The translations under genes were made by a program, and so were the position numbers. Shown in pieces: positions 7,611 to 15,731 of a DNA stretch of 64,000 nt; positions within the stretch are counted from its first letter, which is position 1; the number at the start of each line of letters is the position of its first letter. A model generated the notes under the pieces. That model saw nothing but the letters and a program-made list of their open reading frames with translations. It was not told the origin of the DNA and did no database searches. This DNA is from Roseomonas populi (GTDB taxonomy: Bacteria; Pseudomonadota; Alphaproteobacteria; Acetobacterales; Acetobacteraceae). The stretch is from contig NZ_JANJOU010000002.1 in assembly GCF_024594815.1 (NCBI RefSeq), positions 186,001 to 250,000 of the forward strand, given 5' to 3'.

Positions 7611-9299
7611 ATGGCGACGATGACGGGCGGCCAGGCCCTGGCGCACCAGCTGGTGCTGGAAGGGGTGACCGACGTGTTCGGCATCCCGGGCGTCCAGCTC
7701 GACTGGGCGGTGGACGGGCTGCGGCAGGTCGCCGACCGGATCCGCTTCACCGTGCCGCGGCACGAGCAGACCACCTCTTACATGGCCGACGGCTACGCGC
7801 GCGCGAGCGGCCGCTTCGGCACCTGCATGGTGGTGCCGGGACCCGGCATGCTGAACGCCATGGCCGGCCTTTCCACCGCCTACGCCTGCAACTCGCCCGT
7901 GCTCTGCATCGCCGGCAACATCTACGGCTCGGCGGTGGGCAGGAACCTCGGCCTCCTGCACGAGATCAAGGACCAGACGGGCGTGCTCGCCTCGGTCACC
8001 AAGTGGCAGGGCAGCGCGTCCACCCCGGCGGACGTCCCGAACCTCGTGCGGGAAGCGGTCCGCCAGCTCCGCACCGGGCGCCCGGCTCCCGTGGGCATCG
8101 AGATCGCGCACGACGTGCTGAGCGCGAGCGGCGAGGTGGAGCTGATCACCCCCGATGCCGAGGACCTGCGGCAGAAGCCCGATGCCGCCGCGGTCGAGCG
8201 GGCCGCCGCTCTCCTGGGCGGCGCGCGCTTCCCCGTGATCTTCGTCGGCGGCGGGGCCCTGGCGGGCGAGGCGCCGGAGGCACTCCGGGCCTTGGCCGAG
8301 CGGCTGCAGGCGCCGGTGGTGATAGGCGAGAATGGCCGCGGCGCCCTCTCGGACCGTCACCCGCTCGCCCTCAACGCCCTGGGCGGGCGGGCCGTCTTCC
8401 CCCACGCGGACGTGGTTCTCGTGGTGGGCAGCCGCTTCGTGGACACGGCGGTTGGCAACCCGGCCTGGCCATCCGACGCGGTGCGCTACGTCTACCTCAA
8501 CATCGACCCCTCCGCCTGGGCACCGCCGCGCAGGGCCGAGGTGGCGATCGAGGCGGATGCGGCGCTCGGCATGAGGGCGCTGGAGGCCGCCGTCTCCCGC
8601 CGCCCCGCCCGCGGCGACGAGCTGGACCGCGTTCGCGCGTGGGCGGCCGCCCAGTCCGACGCGATCCGGCCGCAGCGCGACTTCGTGCGGGCCATCCGGA
8701 ACGTGCTTCCCGACGACGGCATCCTAGTCAATGAGCTGACGCAGGTCGGCTACTACGCCCGCTTTGCCTATCCGGTGTACCGGCCTGGAACCTTCATCGG
8801 TCCGGGCTACCAAGGGACGCTCGGCTACGGCTTCCCCACCTCGCTCGGGGTGGCTGCGGGCGCCGGGGGGCGGCCGGTCGTCGGCATCACCGGCGATGGC
8901 GGCTTCGGCTGGGGCATGCAGGAGCTGGCCACGGCCCGGAAGTATGACCTGCGCGTCGCCACGATCGTCTTCAACGATGGGCACTTCGGCAACGTCCACC
9001 GGATGCAGGAGGACCAGTTCGGCACGGCCTTCGGCACCGGGCTGAAGAACCCCGATTTCGGCAAGCTCGCTGATGCCTTCGAGGTGCCTTACAGTCGGGC
9101 CGACGACGGCGAGGCGCTGGAGCGGGCCCTGCGCGAGGCACTCGACACCGCTGGGCCGACGCTGATCGAGGCGCGGGTGGGCGGGATGCCGAGCCCCTGG
9201 CACCTGATGCGGCTGCGGAACCCTCCTTTCGTGAAGGCGCAGCCCGCGCCGCCGAACCCGCTCGGCGAGCCGCCCTCGGCGAGCGCGACGGGGGCGTGA
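7611..9299 (+). CDS. Second thiamine-diphosphate-dependent enzyme (acetolactate synthase-like)
   Basis: A 562-residue ThDP enzyme. The catalytic Glu is in PRHEQTTSYMADGYAR (about residue 52), the central domain spans about 190-330, and the ThDP/Mg motif runs from GDGGFGWG (about 427) to FNDGHFGNV (about 457). The segment VVPGPGMLNAMAG corresponds to the acetolactate synthase pattern and lacks the His of benzoylformate decarboxylase that the first ThDP enzyme seems to retain. The two are therefore unlikely to be simple duplicates. ATG 7611 has a ribosome site (AGAGAGGA) 22 bases after the dehydrogenase stop. It is the last gene before a strong hairpin. Function is presumably decarboxylation or C-C bond formation on a 2-oxo acid made in the cluster. 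Confidence 0.85.
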   Translation: MATMTGGQALAHQLVLEGVTDVFGIPGVQLDWAVDGLRQVADRIRFTVPRHEQTTSYMADGYARASGRFGTCMVVPGPGMLNAMAGLSTAYACNSPVLCIAGNIYGSAVGRNLGLLHEIKDQTGVLASVTKWQGSASTPADVPNLVREAVRQLRTGRPAPVGIEIAHDVLSASGEVELITPDAEDLRQKPDAAAVERAAALLGGARFPVIFVGGGALAGEAPEALRALAERLQAPVVIGENGRGALSDRHPLALNALGGRAVFPHADVVLVVGSRFVDTAVGNPAWPSDAVRYVYLNIDPSAWAPPRRAEVAIEADAALGMRALEAAVSRRPARGDELDRVRAWAAAQSDAIRPQRDFVRAIRNVLPDDGILVNELTQVGYYARFAYPVYRPGTFIGPGYQGTLGYGFPTSLGVAAGAGGRPVVGITGDGGFGWGMQELATARKYDLRVATIVFNDGHFGNVHRMQEDQFGTAFGTGLKNPDFGKLADAFEVPYSRADDGEALERALREALDTAGPTLIEARVGGMPSPWHLMRLRNPPFVKAQPAPPNPLGEPPSASATGA

Positions 9300-9304
9300 T
9301 CCTT

Positions 9305-9331
9305 CCTGGGCCGCCCATGTGGCGGCCCGGG
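9305..9331 (+). terminator. Stem-loop after the catabolic cluster
   Basis: An 11-bp stem (CCTGGGCCGCC / GGCGGCCCGGG, one G-U pair) with a CATGT loop lies 5 bases after the stop of the second ThDP gene. There is no U-run, as is common in GC-rich genomes. It is the natural end of the + strand transcript. Confidence 0.6.
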
Positions 9332-9767
9332 TACATCTGGGCTCGGAACTGGCATGAACAGCGTGTTTGCCGGGCCAAGAGGGAACCCACGTGCCGGGAG
9401 GGGCAGGACAGGCGGGGGACACTGGACCGGCCCGCTGTTGCCTCGATGGCCGCCTAGTGGTCCTGAACGGAATACGGGACGAGCGCGCGGGTGTACTCGG
9501 CATTCACTATCCGACGATCGAGGGCGGGCGTTTCGTTCGCCTCATGGATGCGTTGCCCAGAGATAGGGACCCGGAAGCCCGGCCGCCGACGCTCCCCTCA
9601 TCCTCCCTTCTTAGCCAGGGTGCTTTATCTTTGAGGGGCCTTCCGCAGGACTCCACCGCCCCCATGCTCGTCGGTCCCGATCCCCGCACCACAAGCCCAC
9701 TTGTAGGCGTGCTCGCGTATGGGCGGGCGACCCTGCGCGGCGCCGCGGTCCCGGCCCTGGATCTGGC
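9332..9767. other. Intergenic stretch without a supported gene
   Basis: A 179-codon frame crosses this region (9367-9906), but its translation is rich in Pro, Arg, Cys and Trp and shows no domain. The last part (about 9660-9780, VGVLAYGRATLRGAAVPALDL) looks more protein-like and may be the residue of a lost gene. Nothing else was recognised. Confidence 0.4.
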
Positions 9768-10307
9768 GTGCCCTGCCGTCTCTCCGCCGCCACGGGCTGG
9801 GTGCGCGGCGATGCCGTGCGCGTGGCCGCGCAGCCTGGCACCGGCCGCGCGGCGCCGGGCCCGGATGCGCCGGCAGTGGTCTTGTTCCGCCACGCCGCGC
9901 CCGTGAGCGGCCTCCGCCCGTCGTTGGTCGGGCTTCTTCTCCTCGCCCTCTGCGCGTTCCTGGCCGGGGTCGCCGTCCACGCGCTGTGGGTGCTTCTCGG
10001 CGGGCTGACCTCCGGCGCCTCCTGGATCGACATGAACACCGGCGCGGCCGGCGCCGTGCCCGCCGCCATCGCGATCGGCTGCTGGTCCGCTGTGCTGCTG
10101 GGCTGGCGGATGACGGACCGGACGGAGCGGCGGATCATGAGACTGTCCTTCGCCTGCGTGCCGCTGGTCGTGCTGTTGCCGCTGGCCGTCACGCCGCTGG
10201 CGCACATGCTTCTCTCCGACCAGGGCTACGAGCGCTGCCGCATCGATCCCGGCCGCCGCTTTCCCGGTGCCCGTTACCACCACGGTGCGCCGGAGGCCTG
10301 CCCGTGA
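9768..10307 (+). CDS. Small membrane protein of unknown function
   Basis: The frame shows the strong third-position GC expected of real genes. Three hydrophobic segments are visible: SLVGLLLLALCAFLAGVAVH, AAGAVPAAIAIGCWSAVLLG and ACVPLVVLLPLAVTPLAHML. A short polar tail with cysteines (GYERCRIDPG... ACP) follows. The start is uncertain: GTG 9768 gives 179 residues, while GTG 9903 places the first membrane segment near the N-terminus and sits on a TGA in the GTGA fashion common here. I do not recognise the family. The stop overlaps a GTG that opens a truncated Tat-signal stub. Confidence 0.5.
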   Translation: MPCRLSAATGWVRGDAVRVAAQPGTGRAAPGPDAPAVVLFRHAAPVSGLRPSLVGLLLLALCAFLAGVAVHALWVLLGGLTSGASWIDMNTGAAGAVPAAIAIGCWSAVLLGWRMTDRTERRIMRLSFACVPLVVLLPLAVTPLAHMLLSDQGYERCRIDPGRRFPGARYHHGAPEACP

Positions 10308-10354
10308 GGCGATCCCAGTTCGGCCGGCGCTCCCTCCTGCTCACCGCGGCAGGC
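10304..10354 (+). pseudogene. Stub of a Tat-exported protein (signal region only)
   Basis: GTG 10304 overlaps the previous stop (GTGA) and encodes VRRSQFGRRSLLLTAAG, a convincing twin-arginine signal start. The frame then turns into arginine-rich nonsense (GRGRRGRRG), just where the opposite-strand VCBS relic begins. I infer that the rest of a Tat-exported protein gene was lost by a rearrangement near 10340-10355. Confidence 0.35.
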
Positions 10355-10810
10355 CGGGGTCGAAGAGGCCGCCGGGGCAGGACGACGCGGCGCTCGCTCT
10401 TGCGGCCATCCTCTACCCGGCCGAGTGCGACGATCGCCTGGCCGGTGCTGAAGTTCTCGCTCGTCCCCCGCACCGCGCTGGAGGCTCGGTTCGTTTCCAC
10501 CACATCAAAGCCGATTAGCTCGAACCGCCCGCGCTGCCTGTCGAAGCGGCGCTCTACCAGGCCGGGATTGTCCAACACATTGGCGGGGTCCCGCGCGCAG
10601 CACCATCTGCAGGTCGGGCCTGCCATCCCCGTCCAGGTCAGCCACCGCCTGATCCTCCAGCGCCCATCCCGGCGGCACTAAGGCCTCGGCACCATCCGCC
10701 CGCGCAAGCAGGTCTGGGTAGGTGATGGGCGGCGAGGTTGGCCCGGGATCCTGGGCTCACGCCGCTGCGTTGGCGAGGAACAGGGCGGGGACGCCGCGGG
10801 CTGATCTCAT
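10341..10810 (-). pseudogene. Broken VCBS/FG-GAP repeat secreted protein
   Basis: Reading the minus strand from ATG 10810 gives a signal-like MRSARGVPALFLANAAA, then an in-frame TGA (10759-10757). The same frame continues as AQDPGP..., and then ALEDQAVADLDGDGRPDLQM, a typical FG-GAP calcium-binding loop (DLDGDGRPDL). Around 10591-10600, in a GCGCGC run, the frame shifts. The next frame reads RDPANVLDNPGLVERRFD and ELIGFDVVETNRASSAV, as in small VCBS-like proteins of alphaproteobacteria. A further shift near 10350 would give GGLFDPGLPR and a stop at 10341. One nonsense and at least one frameshift make a pseudogene likely. Boundaries are approximate. Confidence 0.55.
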
Positions 10811-10949
10811 CGTGAGGTCCGGGAGAAACAGGGGGCAAGGGGCTGGACACTCCTTTCCCCGTACGGCTCATCCAGCGACAAGCTGCAACCGGCTGCCGGC
10901 GCGGCCACGCGCGTGGGGTGCGGCAGGACATGGCAGCGGGAGGAAAGGC

Positions 10950-11501
10950 ATGGCGAGGAGTGAACGAACGCCGTTGGCAGCGCTGGCGCTGGTGGGCGCA
11001 CTCCTTCCGGCCTCGGTGCAGGCGGGCGTCGCGGAGTTCATGGGCGGCTGCATGGCCGGCATCGCCGATCCCGCCCGCCTGCCCGCCGTGCTGCAAGGGG
11101 CGGGTCTGATCGAGATCGACCCCGGCAACGGTCCCCAAGGGCCAGCCATCGCCGCCGACGCGCCAGGCCGTCGGCTGTGGTCGGACCCGCGCCTCGCCGG
11201 GCGCGGCGACGCCTTCACCGGCTACGCCCCGCCATCCGCCGGCCGCCCCTTCGCGGTCTGCTGGCATGTCAGCAGACCCGGGGAGAGCGCCGCGGCGGCG
11301 ATGGCCGAACTGCGGCGGCGCTACCCGCCTCGGGAAGGAAGCGTGGAGCGGGGCACGGAGTTCTTCTACGGCGGCTCCGAGCGGTGGCGTGCGGCCGGAC
11401 CAGGGGGAGATGTGCTGGTCGGCCTGTCCTGGCCTTTCCAGGACCGGCCAGGGGAGGGGACCGCCTTTCTCTACGTCGTCCGGCCCGCAGTGGCTGGCTA
11501 A
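10950..11501 (+). CDS. Hypothetical secreted protein
   Basis: ATG 10950 follows a strong ribosome site (GGGAGGAAAGGC) and begins with a Sec signal peptide (ALALVGALLPASVQA, cleavage near residue 24), giving 183 residues. The mature part has two cysteines (GGCMAG and AVCWHV) and no transmembrane segment; it ends GTAFLYVVRPAVAG. I do not recognise a family. An upstream in-frame start at 10722 would add a low-complexity stretch that overlaps the VCBS relic and is rejected. Confidence 0.6.
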   Translation: MARSERTPLAALALVGALLPASVQAGVAEFMGGCMAGIADPARLPAVLQGAGLIEIDPGNGPQGPAIAADAPGRRLWSDPRLAGRGDAFTGYAPPSAGRPFAVCWHVSRPGESAAAAMAELRRRYPPREGSVERGTEFFYGGSERWRAAGPGGDVLVGLSWPFQDRPGEGTAFLYVVRPAVAG

Positions 11502-11521
11502 ACGCGTTCTCCCGGCACCCC

Positions 11522-12739
11522 TCAATCGCGGGCCTTCTCAAGCACCGGACTTCCTCCCCGCCACGAGCGGATCGCGTCCAGCCGGTCGAGCGCGGCCGGC
11601 TTGTTTGAGGGAGCGACAGGGATCACGGCGCAGGCATAGGCGAGCGCGCCGACGATTGCGGCCGCGATCAGCACGCGAAGCCACCGACGCCCCGTCCTCG
11701 CGCCGGGGGAGGCCTGCCGCGCGTTGCGGATCGCCGCGGCAGGCGCGGCCGCCGGCGCGGTGCGGCGTGGCGCGGCCGGCGCACGGCCCGGAGCAGGGGA
11801 GGGCCGGCGCGCAACGGCGGGGGGGCGGGAGGCCGGGACCTCCCCGGGCACGAAGCGGAGGTGCTGCCGGGCGACCGTGATGCGGAGGGTCCGGCCCCAG
11901 GCGAAGTCCAGCCGGTCCCCCTCGATGCCGTCGGCGAAGACCACCCCACCCTCGTTCATGCGCGAGACGACGAGGAGGGAGTCCTCGCCCTCCAGACGTC
12001 CGCTCACGAGGCTGGCTCCGGTGGCGCGGCTCGGCCAGGGCTCGCGCACCAGGAACATCGCGGCGCGCTCGTCCGGGGCAAGATCGACGGTCACGCCCGT
12101 CGCGCGGCTGATGGACAGCGCCCAGCCCGTCGCGCCGGTGCCGCTGGCCACGATGAGGCCGGATGAGGACTGCACTTCCTCTCGCCCGGCGTGGCTCAGG
12201 CTGTAGCGGGCGGACTGGTGGCTGGCGTGGCCCACGAAGACCTCGTTCAGCGCCAGGAGGGCTTGGCCGTCGTCGAGCTCGGCGCGGATCATCGTGCGCG
12301 GCTCGGTGCGCAGCGTGCCGGCCGCGGCCAGCGGCAGCATGGCAGCGGCTGCGGCGGCGGTGTGGGGGACGAGGACGCCGGCGTTGCGGGCAGGATCGGC
12401 ATTCACGCCGATCACCGGCTGGCCGGAGAGGTACTTGGCGACGTTCGCAACGAGCCCGTCCTGGCCGACGGCGACCACCACGTCCTCCGGCCCGAAGAGG
12501 AAGCGGTCCAGCTCTGCACGGCGGACGGAGGCGATGCGCCAGCCTTTCGGTACGGCGCCGCGGATCTCGGCCAGCAGGGCCGCCACGTGCTCGCGCTGGG
12601 CGTCCAGTCCTTCGAGGCTCTGCGACCTCCGGCGCAAGAAGGCATCGGCCTGGCCGCGCGTGGCATGGCGGGCCAGCAGCCCCTCGTACTCGGTCTCGCG
12701 CGTGACAAGGACGAGCCTTGGGGCGAGTGCGCCGCTCAC
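11522..12739 (-). CDS. Membrane-anchored NAD-kinase-like protein
   Basis: A 405-residue protein with an NAD kinase (ATP-NAD kinase, DAGK superfamily) fold in residues about 1-285. The GGDG motif reads VVAVGQDGLVAN, so the second Gly is replaced by Gln but the catalytic Asp is kept. The NE motif (LNEVFVGH), a TPTGS-like strand (SSGLIVASGTGATGWALS) and a C-terminal FADGIEGDRL segment are present. A Pro/Ala-rich linker (about 300-345) leads to one transmembrane helix (VLIAAAIVGALAYACAVI) and a short tail. NAD kinases are normally soluble, so the anchor is unusual. GTG 12739 overlaps the stop of the SPFH gene (GTGA). Activity as a kinase is plausible but unproven; a nucleotide sensor is the alternative. 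Confidence 0.72.
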   Translation of the reverse strand: MSGALAPRLVLVTRETEYEGLLARHATRGQADAFLRRRSQSLEGLDAQREHVAALLAEIRGAVPKGWRIASVRRAELDRFLFGPEDVVVAVGQDGLVANVAKYLSGQPVIGVNADPARNAGVLVPHTAAAAAAMLPLAAAGTLRTEPRTMIRAELDDGQALLALNEVFVGHASHQSARYSLSHAGREEVQSSSGLIVASGTGATGWALSISRATGVTVDLAPDERAAMFLVREPWPSRATGASLVSGRLEGEDSLLVVSRMNEGGVVFADGIEGDRLDFAWGRTLRITVARQHLRFVPGEVPASRPPAVARRPSPAPGRAPAAPRRTAPAAAPAAAIRNARQASPGARTGRRWLRVLIAAAIVGALAYACAVIPVAPSNKPAALDRLDAIRSWRGGSPVLEKARD

Positions 12740-13767
12740 AGCCCTGTTGTTACGCCGCCGGGCGCGTTGCCCCGCGGGGCAGCCGGCGGCGCGGGATTCG
12801 CGGCGTCGCGCCCGCGCAGCACGCCGTTCAGGGCGGCGGTGAGGTCGGGCGTGATGTTGAGCGTTTCGATCTTCGTCAGCTTCTCCGCGAAGGCGCGCAG
12901 CACCAGGGATTGCAGCACGGCGGGATCGGTGTCGCGCAGCAGGGCCAGGCGCTCGCCCTCGGCCGCGTTGCGGGCCGCCTCCACCACGCGGATCCGCGAC
13001 GCCTCGGCCTCGGAGGCAATCCGTCCGGCCTCGGCCCGGCCCTCCGCCTGGCGGCGGGCGTTCTCGTCCTCCTGCGCGATGAGAGCGGCCTGCCGGCGCG
13101 CGAGCTCCACCTTGGTGGAGAGCTCGTTCTCGGCGATGGCGCGCTCCTTCTCCACGGCCTGGGCACGGCGGGCGAAGGCGGCCTCGTCGGCGAGGCCCTG
13201 CGCGCGCTCGAAAGTCGGTGTCTCGAGGGCGCGGGCCAGCTCCGCGCTCGGGCTCAGCCCGGCGATGCGGACGGTGACGACGGAGAGGCCCATCTCGCGC
13301 AGCCGGGGATCGGCGGCGAGCGACGCGGCGATCCCGTCCTGCAGCGGCGCCGCGCCCTCAGCCAGGAGGTCGTGCACGGGGCGGTGCTCGACGTAACGCG
13401 CTGCCTGGTACTGGGCTAGGCCGATGAGAAGGCTCGCGATGCGGTCCAGCGGGTCCGTGCGGAGCCGCCCGGTGCGGAGGTCGATCGTGAAGTCCACGCG
13501 GGAGGCCAGCGCCTCCGGCTCCGCCGCGCGCCAGGTGATCGTGCCTTGCACCGTGACGACCTGGTAGTCGCGCGAACGCGCCTGGAAGACGAAGTCGGTG
13601 TCCCGGTCATCCGCTGGGACCTCCGCGATGCTCGTCCGATCCGGCCGGAACCAGAAGGCGAGGCCGCGGCCGGAGCGGACGCGTTGGCCGCGGCGGAAGG
13701 TGATGACGTGGCTCGACGCCTCGCTGCGGAGGTGACGGTACGCGAAGAACCAGGTGATCTCGGCCAT
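12736..13767 (-). CDS. SPFH/Band 7 domain protein
   Basis: A 343-residue member of the stomatin/prohibitin/flotillin/HflK-C superfamily. The SPFH domain covers about residues 15-200 (RRGQRVRSGRGLAFWFRP, DYQVVTVQGTITWRA). A long Ala/Glu/Arg-rich coiled coil follows (about 185-270, LADEAAFARRAQAVEKERAI onward), and the tail is Pro/Gly-rich. No strong transmembrane segment is visible, so membrane attachment may come from the neighbours: a 3-TM protein encoded 52 bases upstream and the anchored NAD-kinase-like protein overlapping downstream. Family members build oligomeric scaffolds on membranes. The client here is unknown; the operon suggests it is the NAD-kinase-like protein. Confidence 0.82.
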   Translation of the reverse strand: MAEITWFFAYRHLRSEASSHVITFRRGQRVRSGRGLAFWFRPDRTSIAEVPADDRDTDFVFQARSRDYQVVTVQGTITWRAAEPEALASRVDFTIDLRTGRLRTDPLDRIASLLIGLAQYQAARYVEHRPVHDLLAEGAAPLQDGIAASLAADPRLREMGLSVVTVRIAGLSPSAELARALETPTFERAQGLADEAAFARRAQAVEKERAIAENELSTKVELARRQAALIAQEDENARRQAEGRAEAGRIASEAEASRIRVVEAARNAAEGERLALLRDTDPAVLQSLVLRAFAEKLTKIETLNITPDLTAALNGVLRGRDAANPAPPAAPRGNAPGGVTTGL

Positions 13768-13819
13768 GCCCGGGCATGGTGGACCGGGGGGAGTGGCCCG
13801 GCAACCCCGGCGGCTGTGC

Positions 13820-14116
13820 TCAGCGGACCACGGTCAGGGCGTAGGTGCCGAGCACCGACCAGAGGATGGCGTGCACGAAGAGCAGGCGCGGCAGGGAGCC
13901 CCGGCTTTCCCGCAGGCCGAAGACGATCCATGCGGGGAGGAGTACGAGGCCGAGCCACATCAGCATGAGCCCCGGCCGGTCGAGGCGAAAGCCGTGGAAC
14001 CCGTGAACGGCGGCGACGGCGAGGGCGCACATGGCCAGGACGGCCGCGAAGGGCAGGAGAAGCAGGAGCGCGGCGCGCAGCAGGCGGGTGGGCATGGTCC
14101 GGGCCTTCGGGGGCAT
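13820..14116 (-). CDS. Small three-helix membrane protein
   Basis: A 98-residue protein with three hydrophobic segments: LLRAALLLLLPFAAVLAM, PGLMLMWLGLVLLPAWIV and LLFVHAILWSVLGTYAL. A basic N-terminus precedes them. Two starts are possible (14116, or the second Met at 14095). It is the first gene of the minus-strand operon with the SPFH and NAD-kinase-like genes. I do not recognise the family. I infer it could be the membrane anchor or partner of the SPFH protein. Confidence 0.65.
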   Translation of the reverse strand: MPPKARTMPTRLLRAALLLLLPFAAVLAMCALAVAAVHGFHGFRLDRPGLMLMWLGLVLLPAWIVFGLRESRGSLPRLLFVHAILWSVLGTYALTVVR

Positions 14117-14467
14117 GTCAGTCTATAACCTTGTCCGCCCATCTCCTAAGCTCGGCCGGGGCGGGAGGCCGGATGGGGACGTGAGCACGGGGCAGAGGCC
14201 GCCAATCGACAGCCGCAGCTGGACGGGACCGAAGCCCGCGGTGCAGCTGCTGTACCTTAGCGCGGCACGGGCGGTCTTCCTGGCCGCCGGCGTCGGGCGC
14301 GGCCGTACCCTCTCCCCTGGCAACGCCTATGCCGAGAAGCAGGCCGAAGGACAGCCGATCACTCCGGCCGGCTGCCACATCCCAGCGGCAAGCTTCGGCG
14401 ACCTTCTGTACGGCCTCGTCTGGCGGGCCGACCAGTAGCATCACCTGACGGGAACGCGACGCTGACG
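14117..14467. other. Intergenic region between divergent transcription units
   Basis: This 351-base gap separates the minus-strand SPFH operon from the plus-strand AlkX-like gene and must hold both promoters. A GTG-started frame (14181-14438) and an opposite frame exist, but neither looks like protein. No clear inverted repeat was seen. Confidence 0.4.
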
Positions 14468-15668
14468 ATGGAACTCTCGGCCATCGAGGCCCGCCGCATC
14501 GCCCTTACGGCGCAGGGCTTCAACGCGCAGGGTCTCGACAAAGGGCAGCAGCATGACGAGGTGGGGGCGGCACGGCTCCGCAGGACCATCGCCCGGCTCG
14601 GCCTGCTTCAGATTGACAGTGTCAACGTCCTCGTGCGTGCCCACTATATGCCGCTCTTCTCGCGCCTGGGCTCCTACGACCGCGCGCTCCTCGATGCGGT
14701 CGCGACGGCCAGGCCGAGGCGCTACTTTGAGTACTGGGGGCATGAGGCCTCGCTCCTCCCCATCGATGCTTATCCCTTGCTGCGCTGGCGCATGGATCGC
14801 GCGCTGCGGGGCGATGGCGTGTGGCGGCAACTCCAGCCCTTCGCGGGGGAGAGGCGGGGCGAGGCTGATGCCCTGCTCGCCCGTATCGTTGCCGAGGGAC
14901 CGCTGGCGGCGTCCGACCTAGCGGACAGCAGGGCCTCTCGGGGCATGTGGGTGTGGAGCGACGCCAAGCACGCGCTTGAGTGGCTGTTCTGGGCAGGGCT
15001 GGTCACCTCGACGCATCGGCGCGGCAGCTTCGAGCGCGTCTACGACTTGCCCGAACGGGTCCTGCCCCGCGCTGCCCTCCAGCTCCCGACACCATCCGGC
15101 GTGGATGCCCGGCGGGAACTCCTGGCGCGCGGCGCAGGCGCTCGGGATCGCCACGGCGCACGACCTGCGCGACTACTACCGCCTCTCCCCCGCCGACGCG
15201 CAGCCCCCCCTCGAGCAGCTCGTGGAGGAGGGAACCCTCATCCCCGTCCGCGTAGAGGGATGGCAGCCGCAAGCCTATCTCCACAAGGATGCACGGGCCG
15301 GCCGCAAGCCCAGGGGCGCGGCGCTGCTGTCGCCCTTCGACCCGCTTGTCTGGCACCGCCCGCGCACCGAGAGGCTGTTCGGGTTCCGCTATCGCCTCGA
15401 GATCTACACGCCCGCCCACAAGCGCGAGCACGGCTACTACGTGCTGCCCTTCCTGCTGGATGGAGCGCTCGTCGCGCGCGTGGACCTCAAGGCGGATCGC
15501 AAGGCCTGCACCCTGGTTGTCCAGCGTCTGCACATCGAGAGAGGCGCGCCGCCACACACGGTGGACCAACTCGTTGGCGAGTTGCGCCGCATGGCGTCCT
15601 GGCTCGGCCTGCCCAATCTTTCCGTGGCACCTGCCGCCGCCAACGGCCCGCCCCTGGCCTTCGACTGA
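14468..15668 (+). pseudogene. YcaQ/AlkX-like DNA glycosylase (HTH_42), frameshifted
   Basis: The first frame (from ATG 14468) runs MELSAIEARRIALTAQGF, then LGLLQIDSVNVLVRAHYMPL and YFEYWGHEASLLP. These are signatures of the winged-helix HTH_42 family of DNA crosslink glycosylases. The LQID segment fits the Q-hydrophobic-D catalytic motif reported for AlkX/YcaQ. Near 15125-15131, in the run GCGCGCGGCGC, coding shifts by +1; the next frame reads AQALGIATAHDLRDYYRLSP, then GALLSPFDPLVWHRPRTERL and FGFRYRLEIYTPAHKRE to a stop at 15668. Together they make a full-length protein of about 400 residues. It is either a recent single-base mutation or a sequence error in a GC run. The enzyme would unhook alkylated bases or interstrand crosslinks. 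Confidence 0.72.
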
Positions 15669-15731
15669 CGCGGCGGGCCCTGGGCGCGGGGGGGCTCGGG
15701 GATTAGGCTGGCTGCCTGAGAAGGCGCCCTC

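Noticed and set aside
9367-9906. A 179-codon + strand frame after the catabolic cluster
   Set aside because: No ribosome site, unlikely composition (Pro, Arg, Cys, Trp) and loss of codon bias; only its last third might be a relic.
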